NCBI RefSeq assembly: GCF_041734735.1
Contig: NC_134900.1
Coordinates: 28,248,141 to 28,312,140, forward strand
Reading direction: 5' to 3'
Length of the DNA: 64,000 nucleotides
From: Babylonia areolata
Taxonomy: Eukaryota; Mollusca; Gastropoda; Neogastropoda; Buccinidae
The translations under genes and the position numbers were made by a program. Shown here piece by piece: positions 1 through 10,100 of this stretch. Below the pieces are notes generated by a model, which had not been told where the DNA came from, searched no databases, and worked only from the letters and a program-made list of their open reading frames with translations. Positions within the stretch are counted from its first letter, which is position 1; every line of letters begins with the position of its first letter.

Positions 1-632
1 GAGAGAACCACTTCCAGTGTTGGAAAAGTCTTGGAATAATGAGAGAACCATTTCCAGGGTTGGAAAATTCTTTGAATAATGAGAGAACCATTTCCAGGGC
101 TGGAAAAGTCTAGGAATAATGAGAGAACCACTTCCAGTGTTGGAAAAGTCTTGGAATAATGAGAGAACCATTTCCAGGGCTGGAAAAGTCTTGGAATAAT
201 GAACCATTTGTAGGGCTGGAAAAGTCTTGGAATAATGAGAGAACCACTTCCAAGGTTGGAAAAGTCTGGGAATAATGAGAAAACCATTTCCAGGCTTGGA
301 AAAGTCTTGGAATAATGAGAGAACTATTTCCAGGACTGGAAAAGTCTTGGAATAATGAGAGAACCACTTCCAGGGTTGGAAAAGTCTTGGAATAATGAGA
401 GAACCATTTCCAGGGTTGGAAAAGTCTTGGAATAATGAGAGAACCATTTCCAGGGCTGGAAAAGTCTTGGAATAATGAGAGAACCATTTCCAGGGCTGGA
501 AAAGTCTTGGAATAATGAGAGAACCACTTCCAGGGCTGGAAAAGTCTTGGAATAATGAGAGAACCATTTCCAGGGTTGGAAAAGTCTTGGAATAATGAGA
601 GAACCACTTCCAGGGTTGGAAAAGTCTTGGAA
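1..632. repeat. 40-bp minisatellite, about 16 units
   Basis: A tandem array of a 40-bp unit running from the first base, with core AACCACTTCCAGGGTTGGAA followed by AAGTCTTGGAATAAT. Each unit holds a small inverted repeat (TTCCA...TGGAA). It lies in the SRP72 intron upstream of the first visible exon. Because 40 is not a multiple of 3 the array opens long but meaningless frames on the minus strand. A related single-copy stretch lies near 18930-19025. Confidence 0.95.
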
Positions 633-980
633 AACCATGTTTTGCCCATCAGGGTCTGGAAAAGGTTTTGAATCATAATAAAAGTCTTGACCAGTCCCAT
701 CTGACAAAGAGTTTAATGCATGAAAGAAAGCAGATACAAAACCAAACAATTGAAAAAAACAAAAGTGATGAAAATTGAACATAAGTATTGAGATACTTGC
801 AGATCTTTTTGATTAGTGGTGTAGTATACAGTTTTTTTTTTTCATATTCAGTTTTGCTTTGTGTTTGGTATGGAAAATTTTCATTTTGGTCAGAAAATGA
901 ATGGAATCTGTGGAAGCAATAACCTTGAATGAGGGATGTTGATACGATCACTGGGCGTATAACGACAACCTGGGTTTCAG

Positions 981-1170
981 GCCCTCTGACGCGGCAGTGT
1001 GTGCGGTGCTGTCCAACAACATTGTGACAGTGAACAAGGACCAGAACGTCTTTGACTCAAAGCGCAAGATGAAGGCGGCCACAGTGGACAGCGTCAAGGC
1101 CAAGCTGACCGCCTCACAGAAAGAGACCATCGCTGTCAACCAGTGTCTGCTGCACATGTACTCCAATCAG
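981..1170 (+). CDS. SRP72: SRP72 exon a (first visible)
   Basis: Acceptor TTTCAG at 975-980 and donor GTAGGT at 1171. The frame (one base, then 63 codons) starts with PSDAAVCAVLSNNIVTVNKD, the conserved SRP72 stretch. An in-frame TGA at 940-942 rules out an extension upstream, and this is the only AG between that stop and the conserved residues. Confidence 0.93.
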
Positions 1171-4100
1171 GTAGGTTTTTGGCGTTTGTTCCTTTGCACC
1201 ACCAGATTTCATGGATGATTTCAGAGCTGTATTTTGAAGCTTAATTTTTTATCTGAATATTATCAGTCAAAGTCATGCCCCACCCCCCACCCCCTCTCCA
1301 CCCCTCTCCCCTCCCTCAGGCCCCATGGCCCGGTGTGATTGGCTGGCCTGTAGCAAGAGCAAGGAAAGGGAAGAGCACTCGGCTGCATTTTAGAGTTGTC
1401 TGCCTGTAGCTTCAATAGTTGGATGTGTTAAACCCAGGTTTGATAGGACATGCATGTGTGTGTTTGTATGTGTGTGTTTGTGTGTGGTTTCAATTTTATG
1501 TCTTTCTATTCCAAGTGATATTAGGTAACAACAACAAAAAAAACAACAACAGAGGCTGGGGAGAAGGAGGAAGCAGGAGGACAGGGAGAGGGGAGGGTGG
1601 AAAATGTGATTGTGTGTGCGTGCCTGCTTGTGTGTGTATGTGTGTGTGTGTGTGCACACTCTGCACCCACAGCATGACGCTACTTCAGGATTCCTGTCTT
1701 GATGCATATCCCCAACTTCCATCTCCCCGCAACACCTTCATAGTAGAAGCAGTTGGACAAAGTAAAGAAACTGAATCAAAATTTTCAATAATATGTGTGT
1801 CTGTCACTGTGTGTGTGTGTGTGTGTGCAGGGGGAGCAGTGTCTGAAGGAGGCAGAAGCGCTGATGAAGCAGAACCCTGACCTGGTGTCCTGTATGTTGA
1901 TCAGTGCCGCTCAGCATGTCAAGGACAAGAACATCGACAAGGCTGTGGGACTGATGCAGGTATAGTGGGGTGGGGGTGTTGGGTATGTGTGTGTGTGTGG
2001 AGGGGTGTTTTCGGTTGTGTTTATGTGGTTGTCTCTGTAATGAGGGATGTTGTGGAGTGTGTGAGTGTGTGTGTGCATGTATAGAGGTGTGTGTGTGTGT
2101 GTGTGTGTATCTGTGAGTGTGTAATGAGGGGTGTTGTGGGTTTTGTGTGTGCATGTATGGAGGTGTGTGTGTGTGTGTATGATGAGGGGTGTTGTGGGTT
2201 GCTTGTTATTTTGTTTTGTATGGAGGGATGCATTGTGTGTATCTGTGTGTATACAGGGTGTTGCAGTTTGTGTTTGTATGTGTATGAAGGAGTGGGGGTT
2301 GTGTGTATGTATGTTTGAGACAGAATTATCCTATACAATAAAATAGTTCAATATCAATGAAACATTGCATACACAATGATTTTTATGATGAATTAGTACA
2401 ACAAAGTTTAATCACTTAATATACCATAAATAGGTGATTGATTATTACGATTAGTGTGTACAACAACATTTGATAAGTTAATGTGCTGTAAATAGATGGT
2501 ATAATAGTCAGTACAGCATCGTTTTATTACTCTTAGTTAATATGACATAAATAGATGATGCATTTGTAAAATGAAGTTTAATTAGTTAATATGATATAAA
2601 CAGATGATATTCATGATGATGTCCATGACAGTGATTGCAGACATATGTACTGCAGACTCACACCTTTACCAGCAGTGAACTCCACAAACAACACAAATTT
2701 CAATGATAATGATGATGATTATTAATGATAATGACGATATTCATGATGGACGATGATTGCAGGCGTATGCAGACACCCACCCAGACCAACAGTTCACTCT
2801 GCAGCTGACCAAGGTTCAAATCTACCTTAGTCAGGGGAAGGTGTACCCGGCTTGTGAGGCTCTGAAGGCCCTGGGAGATGACATTCAGTACAAACCTGGA
2901 GTGGTAAGCAAACTCTGCACACATTGCATGCACACACCTGCCAACTCCTGCATACGAAGCCTGCATACATACTTCTGCCAACTCCTGCGTACATACACCT
3001 GCCAATTCCTTCATATACCACACAGCTGCCAACTCCTGCACACATTCAACTGCCAACTCCTGCATACACACAACTGCCAACTCCTGCATACACACACCTG
3101 CCAACTTGGTTTTTTGTTTTTGTTTTATTCTCTTTCTAATAAAAATCATTTTATTTTGTAATGATTTTATCTTTTCAATGATGATTTGTGTCATTGTGTC
3201 GTACTTAGTTAGGTTATGTACATGCTTTCATTTACATGCTTTATTTTCATGTGTGTGTGTGTGTGTTTTGCCATTGCTTTGTCTTTTTTTTTTCTTCCCT
3301 TTTTTTTCTTTTTTGTCATTGAGGGCTGGATGTAGAAAAGCAGCTGTGCTTACTCCACTACCCTTGTGCAAAAAAAATGCGTTACGTTTTGTTTCGTAAC
3401 TTCTGCATACACCACGCATTTGCCAACTCCTGCATACACTGCACACCTGCCAACTCCTGCATACACCACACACCTGTCATCTTCTGCATACACACACCTG
3501 CCAACTCATGCATACACCGCACACCTGCCAGCTCATGCATACACCGCACACCTGCCAGCTCTAGCATACACCACACACCTGCCAACTCTTGCATACACTA
3601 CACACCAACCAACTCTTGCATACACCGCACACCTGCCAACTCCTGCATACACCACACACCCGCCAACTCCACCATATACACACCTGCCAACTCCTGCATG
3701 CATATGCCTGCCATCTCCTGCATACACACAACTCCTGCACACACACATGCGAACTCCTGCATATACACACCTGTCAACTGTCAGCTCCTAAGTTTTGAGC
3801 GTTGTATGCTCTGCTGAGCCTCAGAATGGTATGCTCACAATAAAGATACGATGAAGCAAAAATCTTTTTTTGTTTTTTTTTTGGGGGGGGACAACACGAT
3901 CGATACTGTTAATGAATTGAACTTGCTACATTCACAATAAAAATGCTATGCTAAGGTAGCAAAAATCAAGCAATTATTTTTCTTCTTTGGCCTGAGCCAA
4001 TCAGAGCTCAGTTTATATTTTCCCCCACTTCCTTTCTAGAGAATCAGATTGTTCCCTCCAGCTCTCATTCCCCTCCAGGGAAGCAGGTGTCTGTATGGTG

Positions 4101-7100
4101 CTAACGCTAAGCTTGCAGCAAAGGATACTGTGTATTTGATCTTTGTCAGTGAGTTCAAACCACTCTCTGTGCATTTTGTATTGACTCGACTTCAAAGTGT
4201 CACATGGTTCTTAAGATTGACTTGTGAGCTGAAATGTTGAATGTTGAGGAATGTTTATATTTACATGAGGAAATTTAACTATGCTTAGCAATCTTTGTCA
4301 TGTAAGCATTGGAAAATAAATATCAGAAAGCAGTTAACAAAATTAAAAGAAAATTAATATTTTGTGTTGGTGGAAATGCGCTGTACTACAGTCTTTGTCT
4401 ATCCTTTTTAGAAAGGCAGTGTTGTAAAAAAAAAATTGCACCTGTCTTTGCTTTGTTGTTTGGAGTTTTGCAAAATGAAATTTCATTTTCAAACAGTCAA
4501 CACATTTTCTTGGTGAAAATAGCTGAACATGCTGAAGGACTCGTTATCAGACTGACGAAAAGAGATTTGCATCATTCAAATGTTTATTGAAAAACTGAAA
4601 TGATAGGAAACAGAAGCATACAAAATGAAAGAAAGAAGATCTATTTCCCATTCATGAAAACACGAAAATTTAGTATATGTACAAGTTTGTCAAACTCTCA
4701 GTGGATGGGTTATCCCCCTTTTGCAAACAGTGGTCCTCAGAGAGGACTGATCATAAGTCTATACGGATGCAGACGCATTAGAAACAGAGAGAGGGGAGGC
4801 AGAGAAGAGAAGGCAGTGGTGGCAGTGGTGCCCAAGTGGGTGGGAGCTGCGGGCCATTGATCAAGTGTAATCTGGGCTTCAGTTTGGCCTGATTGCCCAA
4901 ATGAGTGATGTGCCCAAATGATTGATACAGTTATGTGTCATGTAGGAAGACACGGCAGCCTGTAACAACAGAGAAATTATTAGTGGAGAGTTTGATAGGA
5001 GATGTAGAAAAAAAACATTAGCTGCTTGGATCTACAGTTTCCAGCAAAGGAAGATGGTTGTGCCAGTGGGTCATGGTATGTTAGATAAATCATTATTTTA
5101 GGGATAAGGTGTCCTTTTTATGAATTGAATGGAGTGAAGTCTGATAAAGCTGTGACAATGTGTTTGCCTGTTGTTGTTTTTCCAGGTAATGTGTTTACCT
5201 GTGTTGTCGGGTGATATGTGTATACTTGTGTCGTCAGGTGATGTGTTTACCTGTTTAATTCAGGTGTCTGCCTTGGTGACGCTGTACATGAGTCAGGAGG
5301 ACACCGTTGCTGCCTCAGAAACGCTCATCAATGCTGTCAACTGGTACAAGAAAAACCAGGTATGCAGCCACTTCAAACAGGTGTTTGTGTGTATTGATTT
5401 GAAATTTGTTACTCTTCTGATTTTTTCTTCAAGAGCAAAGCATATGTTTGTTGTTTTTACACACAAGATAAAATTGCACCAGTGTTTAAAAACACAGGAA
5501 TTTGTTGTAGTGTCGTTCATTCATTGGTCATTGCACACCAGTGCAAAGCGGTGCAAGTGCAAGATTTAAACAGATCTACCTGAATTTATTATAAGGCAGT
5601 GTTTGTGTCATCAATGTCCAGAACTGTTAATCACCTTTTTTTTAATTTTGAGTTTCATCATGTGTTTTGAGGATATTTGATGAATGTGCAGAGACTAGAG
5701 ACACTTAAAACTGTCGTCGTTTATTTGCAGCACGGACACTTGTACATGCATGTTGACATGAATTCTATGTATTCCTGTATGCAAGGACGTATGCACATTC
5801 ACATATAATGATGACAGAAGGTACACTTCTGTTGTTTTTTTTAATGTTTACACACACACACACACATGCACTCTCTCTCTCTCTCACACATACACACACA
5901 TTGACACACGTCCATGTACACAAACCCACCCACCCACATCCTCACCCACACATACCCATACCCCCCCCCCCTCCCCACCCCCCACCTCCCCACACATGCA
6001 CAAAACATGTACTACACATAAAAAAATACACACACACATCATACCACACCACACCACACCACACCACACCCGCACCCACACACACCTACATCCACACATA
6101 TACCCCCTGCCCATTCCCACACACCCACACACACTCACACTCACAACCACACACCAGCACCCACCCACCTACCCACCTACTCACCCACACCCACACCCAC
6201 ACATACACCCACTTACACACCCTCACACCCCCACCCACATCCACACCCACACATGCCCACACCCACACCCAAATGCACGCACGCATGTATGATAGAAAAG
6301 CTTCACTGAGAGCCCAACATAAGCTACCGAGAGCCCAGCATAAGCTACAGACGCAGGTTCAGGAGATGACTGGCTGTTTCAGCCCAAGTCCCCGGACCTG
6401 GCAGTGCTGACCCAGGCCAACTCCACCTTCCAGATGAAGCACGGCAACAGCCAGGTGGCTGCCCAGATGTTGGAGGACCAGAGGAAGTGGGTACCGCACA
6501 GTGACGCTTATCGGAATGCGAATGCAAATGTTGGAAAGCACTTTCATTTGTCTCTGCACAAGATTCAGGGGAGAAAAACAGGGCACTAGTCAGGGTGGCA
6601 AAGGGGAGGTTACCTACTTCCGGGAGGTTATCGGCCGTAGCTACTGTCGTTTTCTCCGCATAGGCAGATAGTAGTTTGCACAGGACAGGAATGTCAGACC
6701 CCTGCTGGAGTCTGCACTAGTGGGTCACGGTAAGTGTGTTAGATAAACGTAATTTTAGGAAGAAAATTTCCTTTATTATTATTGTTATTCTTTTGTTCAG
6801 AATTGTTATTATTATTATTTTGTTCAGAATAGGCTTATGGTGTTTTTAGAGACTTGAAAGTGAACTTAAGAGTCGTATGTGCCAGACTTATGGAGAGAAA
6901 GAGTGTGAATACTGCTTTTGGAATGCGAGCAAAAGTGTGTGTATGTGAGAGAGAATATGTTTATATATATGTGGAGTTGTAGTGTGTGGAAAGTTTTGAA
7001 ATGTTTGTGTGTGTGTCTTGCATGCACGCAAGTGTGCATATATATCAGTGTGCGGCTGTGTGTGTCTGAGAAGTTCATACTCATCATTTTCTCTAAACAG

Positions 7101-10100
7101 TTGCAGCTATCAATGTTTGTCCTTTGTAATTCTGGCCCATGGAAACTGCAAAATACCATTCACTGGAAGTCATTTGTCCATGTCTTAACAAAGGAAAGTT
7201 TCTGGTCTTTTATTGTTCAGCAGAGATTGGCACATTTCTGATGAAAGTGTGTGAAAATTTCTTGTATGTATATTAACAGCACGTCATTTGAGTCATTCAG
7301 ATTGTAAATTCATTGTTTGTTCAGTTCAGTTCATTGTTTGTGATTTGTGTTGTTAAGATTTTTGTGTTGTTTGAATGTGTATTTTAATATTATTGTGTTG
7401 TCTGAATGTGTGTCTCTCTCTATATTTTTTAATCTGATGTGTATTTGTGGTTTTGCAGACGTAATCCCAAAGATCCACTGATATTGGCCCAGCTCATTTC
7501 TGCATATTCCCAGTTTGACACTGCCAAGGCGAAAGAGTATCCTTGAAGATAACTGCTGTTGCATCTGTGTGTGTGTGTGTGTGTGTATGTGTGTGTGTGT
7601 GTATGTGTGTGCGTGTGTGTGTGTGTGTGCCTTAGTGTACAGTCTTATTGTGTGTATATGTTTTTTTAAACATTGTGCTGTCAAGACACGCTCTTCAGTT
7701 CAGCGGCCTCTGGATCTGAGCCACAAACTTTTCAGTGTTAACAACAACAACAAAAAAAACCAACCCATTCAGGCATCAATGTATGAGTGGATGTTAGCTC
7801 TCCTTGACTGTGACCACTCAGGCATCAATGTATGAGTGGATGTTAGCTCTCCTAGAGTCTGTGACCACTCAGGCATCAGTGTATGAGTGGATGTTAGCTC
7901 TCCTTGACAGACCACTCAGGCATCAGTGTATGAGTGGGTGTTAGCTCTCCTAGTGTCTGTGACCACTCAGACATCAATGTATGAGTGGATGTTAGCTCTC
8001 CTAGTGTCTGTGACCACTCAGACATTAATGTATGAGTGGATGTTAGCTCTCCTAGTGTCTGTGACCACTCAGGCATCAATGTATGAGTGGATGTTAGCTC
8101 TCCTAGACTGTGACCACTCAGGCATCAATGTATGAGTGGATGTTAGCTCTCCTTGACTGTGACCACTCAGGCATCAATGTATGAGTGGATGTTAGCTCTC
8201 CTAGTGTCTGTGACCACTCAGACATCAATTTATGAGTGGATGTTAGCTCTCCTAGTGTCTGTGACCACTCAGACATCAATGTATGAGTGGATGTTAGCTC
8301 TCCTTGACTGTGACCAGTCAGACATTAATGTATGAGTGGATGTTAGCTCTCCTTGACTGTGACCACTCAGGCATCAGTGTATGAGTGGATGTTAGCTCTC
8401 CTAGTGTCTGTGACCACTCAGACATCAATGTATGAGTGGATGTTAGCTCTCCTAGTGTCTGTGACCACTCAGACATCAATGTATGAGTGGATGTTAGCTC
8501 TCCTAGACTGTGACCACTCAGACATCAATGTATGAGTGGATGTTAGCTCTCCTAGTGTCTGTGACCACTCAGACATCAATGTATGAGTGGATGTTAGCTC
8601 TCCTAGACTGTGACCACTCAGACATCAATGTAGGAGTGGATGTTAGCTCTCTGTTTAGTTGAAGTTTCAGTTTCTCAAGGAGGCGTCACTGCATTCGCAC
8701 AAATCCACACACATTACACCACATCTACAAAACAGATGGCTGACCGCCAGCATAACCCAGTGCAGTGTGTCAGTCTGTCAGTATGCATTGATATTTGAGT
8801 GGATGTTAGCTGTCCTTGACACTGTGCCCAGAATCAGCAAGGACCTGCCGCCAGTGTCTGAGATAGCTCAGGGGGTGGACGTGGACAGCCTGGAGAGCAC
8901 CTTCAGCACCCTGGGCCCCAAGTACATGAAGAAGACTCAGAAAGGGGAGGCCTCCCCAGGACCGTCAGTATTTTTGTCCAGTTTTGTTTTATTGTTATTT
9001 TTATTTACATGTGTGACACTTCTGATAAAAAAAGATAGAAAAATGAAAAGAAACAAAAGATAAGATTTTACTCAGACACAGAGAAGAAGAAAAAGGAACT
9101 GAAATGCTCTGTCAGTATTCATTCCTTGAAATCGGAGCTGTGCAAGTGTATATGCAAAAAAAAGTTTTGGTGTCATATACTGTACCATGTCAAAGTGATG
9201 CAAACTAGGCCTATCAGTTTGCTCTGCTTGGCCAAATTTCACGTGGCTATTTGTTAGATGTTTTTATTTATACATATTAATGTGCAGCAATTTATTGTCT
9301 TTAAGTGTGTGTGTGTGTGTCTGTGTTGTATGTGTGTCTGTGTCTGTGTGTGTCTGTGGCTTGTTTTAGTCTGTAGACAGTTGTTGTGAATGTTCCTTTT
9401 TTTCTTATAATCTCTATTGATTGTGTGCTTGATCAGATTTTGTTTGAGTTTATGATGAGCCAGTCATTGCACAAATTAATTTCCATGTGGATTAGTAAAG
9501 TGTTTTTGTCTGATTGAAGATATTGCAAGGGGAGAAGGGGAGTGGGTGGGGAAGAAGTGAGGGGACTAGTGCAGATTATGAGCCATGGTGTGTGACATTT
9601 GTGGTGAAATGGGTTTTCAGCTCTGGAGATGTTCCACTCAAGAAGAAGAAGAAGAAGGGTGAGTTTGACACATTTTCTGTTTTTTTTCTTCTGGCATATA
9701 CATTCAAGATATATATATATATATATACAGCAAGTTTTCTTAGCCAGAATGTTTCTCTAGAAACAAAAAAGATCTTTTGATACTAACAAGCACCAAAGCA
9801 TAAATTCATTGTTGCATTCAACCTATAAGTGAAGACAAGATACCAGTGTGTTAGATACATAGAAAAAAAAAAAGAGAAGAAAAAAACAAAACTTGCCAAT
9901 TCAGTATTCTCTGCAGCTTGTTCTTCTTTAGGACATCAGTTTGAAGCTTGTGTACATGGCAGGTAAACTTCCCAAGAGCAACATTGAAGTCGGGGATTTG
10001 GATCCTGAGAGATGGCTGCCACGGAGAGAAAGGTCCTATTTCCGTGGGAAGCGGAAAGACAAGAGGAAAGATATTGGTAAGTTGTTTCCTGGGCATTTTG

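Noticed and set aside
110-700. 196-codon minus-strand frame over the left-end array
   Set aside because: Product of the 40-bp minisatellite; the peptide just cycles through the repeat in successive frames.
3366-3817. Cys/His/Pro-rich frames of up to 146 codons
   Set aside because: Artefact of the 24-27 bp minisatellite in an SRP72 intron.
7770-8655. CRISPR-like array
   Set aside because: There are no unique spacers between repeats; it is a plain head-to-tail minisatellite in a eukaryotic intron.
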